A DNA stretch of 64,000 nucleotides from Chytridium lagenaria (Eukaryota; Chytridiomycota; Chytridiomycetes; Chytridiales; Chytridiaceae): assembly GCA_025449115.1 (NCBI GenBank), contig JAHLKC010000088.1, positions 1 to 64,000 on the forward strand, in the 5' to 3' direction. The position numbers and the translations under genes were made by a program. Every line of letters starts with the position of its first letter. Position 1 is the stretch's first letter. The notes under the pieces are model-generated. The model was given only the letters and a program-made list of their open reading frames with translations, made no database searches and was not told the origin of the DNA. Of the stretch, positions 44,967-58,400 are shown piece by piece.

Positions 44967-47225
44967 ATGTCTAAACCAGCTCCATCACAAAAGAGGTGAG
45001 AAACTTGGAGAGTTCCTTGCATGTTCGTCGCAGGCGTCCGTCATGGCATACCCATCAGTGTTTGCTGGCCTTTTCTTCGACGGGTCATTTCCGCATGCGA
45101 TGGGACTTGGGCGGTTTTTTATTGTTCTGCCGGGAATCCTGGAAACGTTCCTTGGGAAGGGGGCGTCTGCCGCGTTTGTTGGCATTCGCGGATGTTCTGG
45201 GGCCAAATGCACACCTTCAATGTCGATTCTGAGTATTGGGAGAATCAAAGTTCTGCATGGGCGATGGGTTGTTTTTTGAGCAAAGGAGGGTCTCACCTTC
45301 TCTGAAGACCAAGTCGCTATTGACCTTCTTGGCGAAGCTTGGACTGGATGTGGATAGATCGTGCTTCATGATGCCAGCTCTTTGCTCTCCATTCTTCCTA
45401 ATCTATATTTAAATGCTCTCGCTTGGTACTTCACGTCGTTGTCTAACACATCGTCAAATCCCACAGAATTGGCCAAGACTTTCCCTGTTCCATCTCCTAT
45501 CTCAACCCTCTCCCTCCCCTCCCCTTCGAGCCTAAACTTCTCAAACCCAATTTCCCTCCCGACCGTCATTACAAGGATGTCTACGGCTCCATCCACATCA
45601 CAACTCCCATAGAAATCCACGGCAAAGACAATAATTTGGGTATGAAGATATCACCATTGGCATTGGGTCTTCTGTGGAAAAAGGGTGAGAATAGGGGTAA
45701 TCGAGTTCTGCTAATATTATTTTAGAATCGTTTACGAATAAAAGAGATTTGTTAGATCCAAAAGATAAGGAGTTGTTAGCGCCTTACAAGGAGCCGGTGG
45801 AAGGGGAGGAAGTGCAGACAGCGAAATCTGTTGCGTCATGGCTTAGACGAAGTGAAGTCGTTTCCAATGACTTTGCGAAAGCGAAGGTGGACCCTCAAGC
45901 AAGGTTAGTTAAAATCTCACTTTAACATCAGGCATTACAAGAGTTTTTTTTTGTTTCTAGCCTGACCATTTTGCCCGCTCGCTATATCTAGACTGGCCCA
46001 TAAGGCACTTCAAAAATCCCCACCGAAGAAATACGCCGACCTTAGGCCCCGCGATCAGATTATTAAAATGGTCGAGGAAACGTTTGAAGCGGCCGCCAAA
46101 GCCAATCTTTCGACGTTAAAGCATCCTACCAACCCCAACCTGACTGCAGCCGAGATCTTACCTATTTTTTCCCGACTTTGAGAATTACCCGAACAGGTAT
46201 TCACTTATGGTTTACGATGCAGATCCGGCACACGGGGACAAGGTAGATCTTGTTTGCATTGTAGGATACCAAATTAATCTTTTCGTAACTAGCCAAAAAT
46301 CGGTGACCAGGATTTATTCAATATACCCTTAGAGGAGGCTATCCTTAAAAGCTACAAGAACGAGACCACAAACGAAGAGTTTATGTCTTATTACGCGCCT
46401 ACCGCTGAATCCATTAACAAAATACAAACAAAGCGCCTGCTCTTTGATGAAGATGATGAAGATGACGAGGAAAATGTTGTGAGTATTCTCTTATCGTATA
46501 TTTATCTCGTGCTTCAAGCAAGCAAGGACAATTAAATTTTATTAATGTTTGATTATAGCCACTCGAATATGAACATGTCCGTGATTTTACGTACAAGTCG
46601 ACCAAGTCCGAAAATGAAAAGCCATTTTACTTTATTGAGATTAGGGAGGAGCAAGGTGGGGCGTTTTATAGTTCCATGGATACCAAATTTAGTTTGAGTA
46701 AGAAACGCGCGCAGGTAATATATCTTCGAATTTTTATCATGTTTACTTTTCTTTGATGCATTTTGAATATCCTATGTCTAATATCACCCCTTTTTGCAGT
46801 CCAAGCTGTCCCGCCGCAATTACGATGACCAAGATTTCTCCCGCCCCACCCACTACCGCATAAGCCCGCGTCCCCACACCAAATCCGAAACCCGTCTCCG
46901 CCGCACAAAGCTCCGGGAAATTCTTCTGCGCAAGGAAATTGATGAGGCTGAGGACGATGGCGATGACGATGAGGAAGGTGATGAGCCACCTGTCGTTACC
47001 ACAGCTCGTCGTCGTCCGCCAACGGATGTATCTTCAATATCGTCTGTATCGTCGCCTGCGAAAAAGGACACGTTAGATGATGCGATGGATGAGGCTGTGG
47101 ATGATGCGTTGACGGAGAAGAGGAGGAGAGTTGTTGAAAGTGATGATGAGGATGATGAGGCGAGGAGGATTAGAAAGAGAGTGGAGGAGGATGAGGATGG
47201 GGATATTAAGTGGGATGATGATTGA
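44967..47225 (+). CDS. PAF1: PAF1, RNA polymerase II-associated elongation factor subunit
   Basis: Core subunit of the Paf1 complex, which travels with RNA polymerase II and promotes H2B ubiquitylation and H3K4/K36 methylation. Exon 1 (44967-44995, MSKPAPSQKR) splices in phase across a 471-bp intron to 45467 (GQDFPCSISYLNPLPPLPFE), giving the family N-terminus. Other blocks: SVASWLRRSEVVSNDFAKAK, KHPTNPNLTAAEILPIFPDF, FNIPLEEAILKSYKNETTNE, EYEHVRDFTYKSTKSENEKP and FYFIEIREEQGGAFYSSMD. About six introns; the last exon is 46799-47225. The C-terminus is the usual Asp/Glu/Ser-rich tail ending DIKWDDD. One frame break: a T-run near 46165 is one base too long (ILPIF to PDFENYP). Length about 480 residues, normal. 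Confidence 0.9.
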
Positions 47226-47646
47226 TATGTTATTGCTATTTTTTCTTGTTGATGCCAATGTCTGTGGGTGCGATTTTGGTTTTTCTAAAATATAGGAATT
47301 ATCAATGTGGTATTCGTCTTAAGATTTTTTATTTTGCTTCAGGGTATACATCAAGTCTCAGGCATGACAGCCCCATCTCATAACTCCCATTGTCTTGTTA
47401 GCCCAAAATATTCCATTAATCGCGTGAAGAAAGTATTTATTATAGGTCCTATGCCAAGAGTGCAGCTTCGGAAGGTTTTGCAGGTGTAAAATATGAGATT
47501 TTGAGGAGTGGGTAACCATCAACCTCATGTTGGGAATAAGGAAGGAGTTAAGTAAAAGGTATATACAGCAGTCGACATGAGAACAAACAAACGAAGGGGA
47601 AAAATTAGCCTCTAACTTTAAAGGCACAAAAAATTGTAAACTTTTT

Positions 47647-49007
<1,361 letters not shown>

Positions 49008-49090
49008 TTAGGAAAAGAGGATGAGAAAATAACAGAAAAGTAAGCAGTATTCTTTATTCAAAATGCGTGAGAGATGGTAATAAAAAGGAA

Positions 49091-50143
49091 CTACGAGCGG
49101 AGGAACGTAAGCTGTCGACCCTCTGCCCTTGCCGGGAACGAAATCATTCCCGTCGTCTTAGGTTGCCCATCCACAAAGGACTTCCCAAGCACATACACGG
49201 CCGGTCTGCCATCCCTCACCCCAATTTCAAGGTTCGTAGGATTGGACATCTTTCCCTCCAACCCGACATACTGAACTTTATCCGCAGACACAGGAACAGA
49301 CGTGGTATCAAGAATAGCTACACGACCTGCCCCGTTCAGCGTAACGTAAAGGTTGCCATCAACATCGAAGCGGATTCCGTCAAGATCAGCCTCGGGCGGG
49401 AGCATGGTAAGGGGAAATGTAAAAACGAGCTCCGGCGATCCGTTACCCGAGATGGCGATGCGGGAGATGGATTCCTCTCGATCACCGGCATCCGTAAAGT
49501 AAAGATACCTCTGATTGACATCAAGGTCAATGCCATTCGTCCTCCGTCCCTCGTAGAGTTTCGATACAACACCCGTGTTGGGGTTGCATCGATATATCCC
49601 GCCAGTGTTGCTAGCAAAGTTGGCCCCCGAGACATAAATAGTCCCATCTTTAGCCACAACAAGATCATTTGGAATGCCAGCACCAGCCACACGGATATGC
49701 TCAAAGTCACAAACGATTTGCGGGACAGCGTTCGGGGCCGATCCATTAGGAATTCGAAGGACTACACGGTTTCCAGGGTCCGCCACAAACGCGTCTCCTG
49801 ACGGTGTGAAGCGAATACCATTGACAAGCATGGTTCCCCTGTAGTTGGCAGAGGCGAGGTTGGAAAAAAGGGAGGTGGAGCCGTCGTTGGGATTGATCTT
49901 GCCAATGGTGGTCACCCCGCTAGAAGTGGTGGAGGGATCAGCATAGTCAACGCCGTAGATAAACCCGCGAGAGTCAATGCCTGCAGCTTCGATGTTGCCA
50001 GAAAACCCGGGTCCCTTAAAGGAAATGAACTCAGGGTTGATGACAGGGATGACGGCAGAGCAGACGTCTGAAGTGAGGGACATGGAAGCGGTCATGGCCA
50101 GTAGCACCGCTGAGAGTGATGATGTTAAACCCAATGGCGCCAT
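49091..50143 (-). CDS. Secreted SMP-30/gluconolactonase-like beta-propeller
   Basis: A single unbroken exon for 350 residues. A signal peptide is likely at the N-terminus (LTSSLSAVLLAMTASMSLTS). The rest reads as a six-bladed beta-propeller of the SMP-30/gluconolactonase/LRE type: repeated blades such as GRGFIYG-like DSRGFIYGVDY, IPNDLVVAKDGTIYVSG, TNGIDLDVNQRYLYFTDAGD and LDGIRFDVDGNLYVTLNG. Glu in NIEAAGID, Asn in IPNDL and Asp in NGIDLD sit where the family binds its metal. It probably hydrolyses a lactone or similar ester outside the cell or in the secretory path; the substrate is unknown. Lack of introns in an intron-rich region could mean acquisition from bacteria or a retro-copy, but other genes here also lack introns. 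Confidence 0.72.
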   Translation of the reverse strand: MAPLGLTSSLSAVLLAMTASMSLTSDVCSAVIPVINPEFISFKGPGFSGNIEAAGIDSRGFIYGVDYADPSTTSSGVTTIGKINPNDGSTSLFSNLASANYRGTMLVNGIRFTPSGDAFVADPGNRVVLRIPNGSAPNAVPQIVCDFEHIRVAGAGIPNDLVVAKDGTIYVSGANFASNTGGIYRCNPNTGVVSKLYEGRRTNGIDLDVNQRYLYFTDAGDREESISRIAISGNGSPELVFTFPLTMLPPEADLDGIRFDVDGNLYVTLNGAGRVAILDTTSVPVSADKVQYVGLEGKMSNPTNLEIGVRDGRPAVYVLGKSFVDGQPKTTGMISFPARAEGRQLTFLRS

Positions 50144-50688
50144 GATGCTCTTTTCTAAACAGCTGCGTTGGATGTTGTTGCTAGTTTCTTATACCAAAAA
50201 AGTTGAGCTGTGCTGAGTCTCTGGCATGGGGAGCTTGTCCGGAATGAACTTTCAGCCCCCACCTGTCTGACACCCCAGCTAGGCTGCACCCTGCCGATGG
50301 CCGTGCTGAATGCGTCGCCGCCACCAACATTGCCCATCAATGTCAGGCTTTAAAGGAAAGTGACGAGGTCAGTAGTAAAACTTGCAACATTGAGCGAGCG
50401 AAGAGTTTAAGTTCTTGAAGTTAAACCTGCTGACCAAATATGAGGGCGTTTATGCGGGAAACTCCTCCTCGCGGCATGGTGTGGTTCAAGCTCTCCGCAA
50501 AAGATTAACAACGATGAACAGCCAAAGAATCCAATCACTCAAAGGACCCCATTTCACTGCAACCCGCAAAAAGTTCTCTGTAATCCATGCTCTACGTATC
50601 CATCACCCTTGCATCTAACTCCAGCTGGGACGCTCCGAGTACCAGGTTGAAGAATATTTGATTGCTATCAAACGGAGAACTTTTAGCC
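50144..50688. other. Divergent intergenic region
   Basis: 0.54 kb between the secreted propeller gene (minus) and the seven-helix gene (plus); both promoters should be here. A small plus-strand frame at 50415-50618 looks random. No motif stands out. Confidence 0.45.
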
Positions 50689-52263
50689 ATGCCCGTCTTT
50701 AAAGACAAAGCCGATTGCAAGTACGCAAGGTCATTAGAATGCGGGAAAGTACATATCAGCGGGTTTGATACGTATGGTGAGTTCCGACCATTACTTTAAT
50801 CGACGTGCTGATCAATCTTTTTAGCCCAGATTCTGACTATGCTGGCATGGCTTTCAGTCACCCTCGGATTCATCTCCATCTACCTCTCGGTTCGCCTACG
50901 CCGCGAGAGAGCCATCTTCAAAAACCTCCCCACGGTGCCAGGATACCACCAACTCAATCCCTTTGAGCTCTTCCTCTTTTTTTACACGCTCTCCTGCACC
51001 TCCGGTTCCATTGCGCTTACATTATCCGCATTCGCCAACACACTCTCCATAGTCTTTTACACGCTCATGTCTGCGCGAAATTTTCTCGTCTTCACCGCAA
51101 TCTACCTCTACGTTGACCTCATGCTTTCCATCAACAGCAACAATGACGCGCATCTCCTCGCAATGCGTAGAATATATCTCAAGCTCCTCTTCATCCCGAA
51201 AGCCATCGTGTTTGGGATGTTTATTTTTCAGGGATACCTTTCTGATCTTACGTATAGTGGAGGACCAGAGTATGGCCCTGGGACGAAGATCGCAAAAGTA
51301 TTTGATTTGGTTATCGTCGCGAATCAGATTGCGCTTTTGATGATCTTTTTGATACTTAATGTTCTCGTCATCATTGCGAGGATTCGGTTTTCGCGGTACC
51401 TGAAGGAGAATGTGGAGTTGGAATTGATGAAGGAACGCGCTACTTTTGATAAGATGGCGGATATGACGTCAAAGAAAAATAAGGAAGCTTACAAAGTCTC
51501 ATCCTCGCTCATCGCAAGTGGACCTCTTGGATCTGAGGATCAGTCTTTGGCTAAGCTCGACCGAGTGAATTCGTTGCGCAAAAACCTTGTTAAAGCTGCC
51601 ACGACGTTTGCAAAGAGGAAGAATGGGACGATGTCTAATCCTGGAATAGACCCGCAACGGATTAGTTATGACGCCGTTGCAACAAATGTTAGACAGACGG
51701 GGAGTCAACATCCATTGGAGGGACCTTTTCAACTTGGAGACGTTCAGGATTCACCTAGAGGACCTAGTGAAGCACCTGGACACGTTACATCTGCTGAGCA
51801 TACTCCAGGAGCCACTGGTTCTACCGCAATAGGGCTTACAAGTAGAGGCACATCAGGGTTCGCAATAAAACCTGTGGAGCGGGCCATCTCCCACGGCTTT
51901 TTAAGACACCCCGACCCTAAATCACACCTTACTTTTCGCTCCCCAACAATGGAAATGGCGCGACAACTTCGTTCATCCATCGTCACAATGAAATGGTTGA
52001 TTCTAGCTTTAACCGTATTCCTGCTGTACTCGATATTTTTTGCAGCAGTGATACTGTATATAGGCACCCCCAACCCTGTTTACTTTTTAACGTTGGCCGT
52101 GAATTGGTGGTGGCCAGTTGAGTTTGGGACGGTGATATTTGGGATTGTGATTGTGCAGAGGGCTAGGCAATTTAGGGATTTGTGGGCGGAGATGGAGGAA
52201 GGAGGAGAGTGGATGGCGAGGTTGGTTTCTCCTATAGGGAGTCATCATGGAGGGGAGAGGTAA
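50689..52263 (+). CDS. Unrecognised seven-helix membrane protein, receptor-like
   Basis: Two exons, 50689-50776 and 50825-52263, joined in phase (FDTY|AQIL); about 500 residues, no frame break. The N-terminus is short and outside-like, with two Cys (ADCKYARSLECGKVHISG). Seven hydrophobic segments follow: ILTMLAWLSVTLGFISIYLS, PFELFLFFYTLSCTSGSIAL, SARNFLVFTAIYLYVDLML, KLLFIPKAIVFGMFIFQGYL, QIALLMIFLILNVLVIIARI, KWLILALTVFLLYSIFFAAV and LAVNWWWPVEFGTVIFGIVI. Between helices five and six is a loop of about 180 residues, basic and Ser/Thr-rich. The layout resembles a G-protein-coupled receptor with a long third inner loop, but I see no class signature. Transporter-like or other seven-helix families remain possible. 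Confidence 0.65.
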
Positions 52264-52478
52264 TGTCATATGAGATTATAAAAAAAAGCAACTCCGCAGG
52301 ACGGGGCTGCTAGAAAGTCACTAGAATAAATCTGTGCAGTTTATCTTGCATCGAGTTAAATATTTTTTAAACATTGAAAAATATATTTATGGGTTTATTG
52401 TTGTTTTATTAATTCACATAAGGCGTCGAAAATAGTTCTAGCAAAAACAAAAGGTCTTCCTTCTAAGAACAGCCATCA

Positions 52479-53925
52479 TCAATAAACGTAAGGGATGAAC
52501 CGGTAAGGAACAATTGCACAATAACGGTCCCAATCTTTACCATACTTCTTACGGCACTTTTCCTCATCACGAAGCTCACGGTGCCAGAGAAGGATGGCAA
52601 AATAGAAAACGTAAAGTAAGGAATAGGCGTGGCAAAGCCGGTGGGAAGACACCAAGAGAGCGCCATGAGCCAATCACCTGCGTAAAAGACACGATGAGTC
52701 GATGGCTGTGATAATTTTAAAAAAATAACGGAATATCATACCAGTGTAATTAATATGCCTCGCGAGACCCCACCAACCCGAAATAAGCAGCTTGCTTCCG
52801 CTCTCCGTCTCCATGTACTTCAAGTACTTTACGCTAGGAGAATCCGGGTTGGTCCTAAATGCATTCTTCTCCCCCATTCGAACCCCTAAAGATCCCCAAC
52901 CCAACCAATTTCAATCCAATCAACCCATACATAATCCCTACAGAGAGCTCTAACGGCCTAAATGCCAGGTACCTCGCTTGAAGGGTATAAGTGAACGGCA
53001 CCCACACAAGATCCCGAAATTGAGCATGAATCCAAACCCATCGGTCGTGATATCCATGGTAGTCAAGATGGCGTGCTCATTCCACAATGCGTCAATAACG
53101 TAGAAGGCTTGGAAGACGACAACCAGCCACATGGAGTTGGTAACGTTAGATAAATCATCAAAAAGTATGGGTTGGCCAGATTTGCCTTCAGCGGCAAAGG
53201 CAGCCAAGGCACGATCATGCCCTTGCCGAACGGCGAGGCAGAAGTTGAGAAAGCGCCCATCCGATGAGACCTGGACGGAGCTCACAGAGATACTTGAGAT
53301 CAATACCAAAGAGGACACGAGGGTTTAGTTCTCTTCCAATGAAGAAATCGTACAATCGGTCGCCAGTGTTACCTCCAAGGGCGAGCATAACGTGTTGGGG
53401 TTTCTGAACGACCAGACGTAAAGAAGGGCAGATTGAGCAAGTGACAGCACGATGGATGCAAGAGCGAGCTGGAGGTAGTTATCCGCAACCCAAAGGAATG
53501 GTGCGGATCCCTGAGCCACCGCGAACCCAAGTGGAGAAGAATGGTAGTCAATAATGCCCTGAACCCATTGATAGGATACTTGAGCCGTGTCTTGCCGTCC
53601 CTCAAAAGCGTTCCTTCCACAACACGACCAGGCGAATCTTGTACAGGAAAACATGCATCCAAAGCCATCCACCGGATCGCGTAGAAAGCGTTCCTTACTC
53701 CAGGCGTCTTTTGCTGGAACGATAATCCTTTTCAAAGCTTCGGTGGCCGAATTGGTGTTTGTCCAGGTGCTGGTTTCGAGAACCCATGGTGCTGGGCAAC
53801 CATCGTTGTTGCAGAGGGTGAAGAGGATGATGGGGGTGAGGGACATGCCGGCCACAATCACTGGCGTGAAGTAAGGACCCGAAAACTCAAAGTGTTCCGT
53901 CTTGGGGTTCAGTAACGCAGCTTTA
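52479..53925 (-). CDS. ERG24: ERG24, sterol C-14 reductase (frame broken)
   Basis: ER enzyme that reduces the C14-C15 double bond after C14 demethylation in ergosterol synthesis; target of morpholine fungicides. Blocks in order: [38 protein letters not shown], the reductase signature [20 protein letters not shown] followed by [59 protein letters not shown], and the end [20 protein letters not shown] followed by VY-stop at 52479. At least four one-base breaks (near 53650, 53590, 53400 and 53000) shift the frame, but every family block is found. One intron is clear near 52680-52745. The first exon with the start codon was not located; a splice acceptor sits just before LLNPKTEH at about 53,925. 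Probably about 440 residues. Confidence 0.9.
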
Positions 53926-55426
53926 ATGATATTAGAAGATGAAATGATGAAATAAGAGCTTTAGCGATCCTATATTATCTATCAATGTCAACGAGCCACA
54001 GTGAGCGAATGCGCATTTACGAGTATGGGATACTGTCCGATCTCGCTTCCCACCATATGCATGCCATGACATACTGCATCATTTAAGCTAGATCCACCCT
54101 GTGAACATTTCAAAGGTACACTCATACCGTTCCCTATCTACATGGAGACCACCACCCCTTTTGCCCGATTCCTCATCATACTCGTCACTTCGACACAACC
54201 TTCCAGCACATACCTGCATCTTTGACAGGCGTTACGACAGCCTTCTTAGCTCCCACTTCGGGGAAGCAGCAGGTGAAGCACCTTTACTTCCTCCTCGACG
54301 CTGTGCCATTTTAAGCTTCCTTCAAACACAGTTGCTCGCGATGGTACCGATGACTGAAAGTCTGAGGCGATCAAGTTTTAAAAAGTTTTCCTTGTCATGC
54401 TCAGGCCATCATGAATCAAAAATTCCAATTCGCCCTCTGTCATCTCGGCTCCGCGATAGCCCGACAAGACGCGAAACAGTGTTTGCCGGAGATTAAGAAA
54501 GTACTGCATTTTGCGGATTTAGAAAGGCTGTCTGAGAGGTGAATAATGGGTGCCCTGCGGTGATGATGAGAGCTGTGAAAGAAGAAAAACTTCTTTGGAT
54601 ATTCGTGGGAGTTTATGGAAGAGTCCCGGGGTGGACAGTGCGGGTGAGCGGAAAAAATCTATCTTACAATGTTAAAGAGTATGAGCGCGTATCGAACGGA
54701 TATTACGCGAGTTTTGTAATAATGCTTAAACATTATAGGGAATGGGGCTTGAAAGAATTGTACGTTACAGAACTGGAAACTTGAACAAAAGAAATGTAAC
54801 AATCATCGTGCAGTTATGTTTAAACAGAAAGCGCAAAGATGGACAAGCGTAACTTTGGCAAAAGCCCCTGCGCCTGCCCCCGGCAAAAAAAAAAAAACCA
54901 ACAAAAGAGTTTTACATGTACGCGTAAATTCATCACCCAACCCGATATAGTCCACTGCATAATCAAACTTCAGTTCCCTCGTCGTCTCTTAACTTTCGTC
55001 CTTAGTAATCACCAACATTGCGAATTGAATGGATACCTCTTCGATCATTCCATCGAACAATATATGTGCCCCCGCTATCTTGCATCAGTAATCACAAAAC
55101 AAGGTCACTCCTTCTCCAGTATCGACAGGAGCGAGCATTAACCCACGAACTTCGCGACACTTCGCGAAGCAATCGACGATCTGATCCTCGTCATCAGATT
55201 CCTAAGACTTTGACTCGACCCCCATCCGTTTGCGAAGAAGGAATAACGAGGTTTCTCGCAACAGGTGAGAGCTTGTAGTCAATTACAGAGCAGTGAGTTT
55301 ACAGTGGTCCATGTCCATCGGGATATCTCCATAGCTTGATGACGAGTGCTAAAGGGAAAATGACAGGGGACACGGGTGTTCGCCAAAAAAATCTTTTTAA
55401 CTTTCCTGTAAATCGCCCAAAAAAGA
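53926..55426. other. Intergenic region, 1.5 kb
   Basis: Between ERG24 (minus) and the MATH gene (plus), so it should hold both promoters and the missing first exon of ERG24. Plus-strand frames at 54101-54496, 54539-54784 and 54839-55278 have no family look and no linking splice signals. No RNA gene seen. Confidence 0.4.
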
Positions 55427-58400
55427 ATGGACGTCCCTCCGCGAAGCAGAGACCTATCCAGGTCCACCCGCATCAGCTACCCATGACGTCGTCGAGGGAG
55501 ATGACATAGATCCCGAAGGTGGATTCAATATCGACCTCGGCGAGATCGAAGGGGGTGGAGACTATTACGAGACGGGCCTGTATTCTCCCAATCCTCCCTC
55601 AATATCTGGAACAAGCTCCATAATCTCACCTAACCCGACTACCAGCCTCTCCCTGCTGGCGTCCCACTTCCTCCGTTGGCCAAAGCACCTTCCTCATCCG
55701 CCATCACCATCTCTGCCGATCCCAGTGGCCTTGGGATCAGTAGTCATCCCCCTCCTCCAAATGTTGGAATACTGGCCGATCACCTCCAAAAGCCAAGACC
55801 CGGTCCCGTCATTATGCGTCAGCTGCAAATGGAGGTGCGACAGCAGGCGGTACGAGTTTCAAGCTTTCTGCTATGAATGTTTTGCCTGGACCTCCTCTCG
55901 CATCTGCTTCTCCAACCTCGCCCTTGAACACGGTCCAAGAAGCTCCGAATCCTTTCAGATTCTCTCCTGCACCGCCATTGCCCATTGACGCGGATACCGA
56001 AACTCCAGAATCCTACCCCGCATTCCACCAAGATCTTTCTGTTCCACCTGTTAATTCCGCCGCTGGCCCCACTCCCGATGATACCAGAGCAGAGGTTCGC
56101 ACCGATGTTGACCGTATTGGGTACCCTGTTGACGGGCTGCCAGGCGGTACCGCGCAGACCACTCCCGTTCTTTCCAACCTTACTGCAAAATATGAGTGGA
56201 CCATCCCCAATTTTATGTCCATTGCAGAGGACAAGATAGTTTCACTTCCCTTTGGCACCCCGGAATGGAGATGGCAGATAATTTTATACCCTCGCGGTTC
56301 ACCTGGGAGTGAGCAGTCGCATCTATCTTGTTTTCTCCGTCCATTGAGAAACCTTGATGAGATTGACTCTGGAGATGCTTGGACCAGACCTATCCTTAAC
56401 TTCAATATTCAGATCTTGAAGGGCGTGGGGAGCAGCTTCGCTGATTCTTTTGGGGACGCAACTAACGAGGACGCTGCGATTCGTGAGGTCCTCGTTGAGG
56501 ACACGTCCGCCAGCTCTTTTACGGCATTTGACAGCTCGTACCCGGGCTGGGGTTTCACATATCTTCTTGATTTAAATTACCTCAACGACGCCATCACACC
56601 CTCGGGTTCACTTACCGTATCCGCTTTCGTCTCTGCCGAGGTTCAGACGTCGTGGACAACGTACTTGTTTCCTTGGTGCATTCCAAGCTTTGAGTCTACT
56701 CTGCTTTCAGGGCAGGAAATGGTATCTCCGACTTTTGGGCCGCCTGAGAATCAATGGTGTATAGTTCTATCACGGACAGAAACCGGAATCTCGGGACACG
56801 TTCAGCCCGTGTTGTCGGATGAGGAAACGTACTTGGGAACGTCATGGGGCTAGGTCGGTGTCGTCCCTTACCCTTAAAGTCAGAAGCCGTGATCAAGCAC
56901 CGCCGCTTAGCTCGTTTTCCGCGCCAAGCTTCCAGTATGCGATTTCAAAGACGTTGACGGGAGGGTTCACGTTTAATTCTGGAAATATGTCAACTGGATG
57001 GCCTAATCTTCTTGATGTTGATAAGACGCAGGCAGTGGTTGATCCTGATGGGTGTGTGATAATTGAGGGAGAGATCACATGGGATCCTAATAGCTTGGAG
57101 AGGGAGTGGAGAAGTGGGACTCGTGGGTGGTTGATTGCACGTGGAAAAGATGTGTCGCTGCTTCGCAACGAGGTGGACAACTTGACGCTTCGAATTGAGG
57201 AACAGAGATCCATCACGCAGGCTGTGAGAGCTGAGAAGTTGGATCTTGAAGCTTCTTTTGCTGAAGAGCGAAGGGTTTTGAAGGAAAAGCTTTTAAAGGA
57301 AACGGAAAAAGACTGAGGCTCTTCGACGGGAGCTTATGGCTGCACGACAGGTTGAGGAACGTGCTGGGCAGCTAGAAGAAATCCTTAAGAGAGCGCGATC
57401 AAAGATTGCAGACGTATGTGCTGGCATCCGGGACGGTGTTGTGTTTTCATCGGAAGATGCACCTGCTCCCCCTTCGGAGGACGATGCCCTTGCTCTTCGT
57501 GCGAGGCTTTACGCCGTCGAGGCTGAGCTTGCGAAATCAAAGGAAGAGCTCCGTCTTCGTAATGCCAATGCCGTTGACGCCACTTTTGACCCTCGTAGTT
57601 CCAGAAAGATGTCTATGAACGGTCCCAGCCCTGTTGGAGAGGAAGGAGGCGACGGTGACAGGATCCCCGTTACCACGGCTATTCACAACTTGCACAATGA
57701 CTTAAACTCTGCACGCAAGTCTCTTGATGAAGCTGCCACCCGGGTGTTTTCAGAGCCTTCCGTTAGCACCGAGACAGAAAGAGCCGCACTTCGTGCTGAC
57801 CTTGCGATGATTTACGCAGAAGTGGAGGTTGCTCGTGCGGCGCTTTGTAGATGCTGCAGCAGTCGAAGACCCTGTTGCGCTTCAAACTGTTTATGCGGAT
57901 GTGTTGGAAGGAGCTAGGAATGGTGTGAATGAGGTGGTGGCGAGGTATGAGCAAATTCGGGCTGGGCTTTTGTATGATTGGTATCGGTTTGAGAAGCCTG
58001 AGGAACCGCTTGGACAGCCTTATCAGAATTATTATGGGAACCAGGCGTATGGGTATGGCACTGGGCAAGTTGCAGATGGGTATGGGAATGGACAGGTTGC
58101 GGATGGGTATGGTAATGGACAGTCTGCTGATGGGTATGGTGGGTGGGTACCACAGCAGGAGGCGGAGTGGTGACCAAGTCGGAGGCGCCTGAATTCAAGG
58201 AAGGGGTGAATGAGATGTTGAGGCCGCCTTCGCCTACGAATGAAATGTTGAGGCCTCCTTCGCCTAGCGGTAAACCATCGTCGATTCATGAGAGGAGAAT
58301 GTCAACGGTTTCAAACAAAGGTGGGATTGGGACGCTGCAGATTCCGAGTAGCTCTGCTAGGGGTGCTTCTGGATCATACGAGCCTTGGACTCCTGTTGAA

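Noticed and set aside
54539..54784. 81-codon plus-strand open frame in the ERG24/MATH spacer
   Set aside because: Composition is plausible but there is no recognisable domain, no neighbouring exon and no conserved start context; too weak to call.
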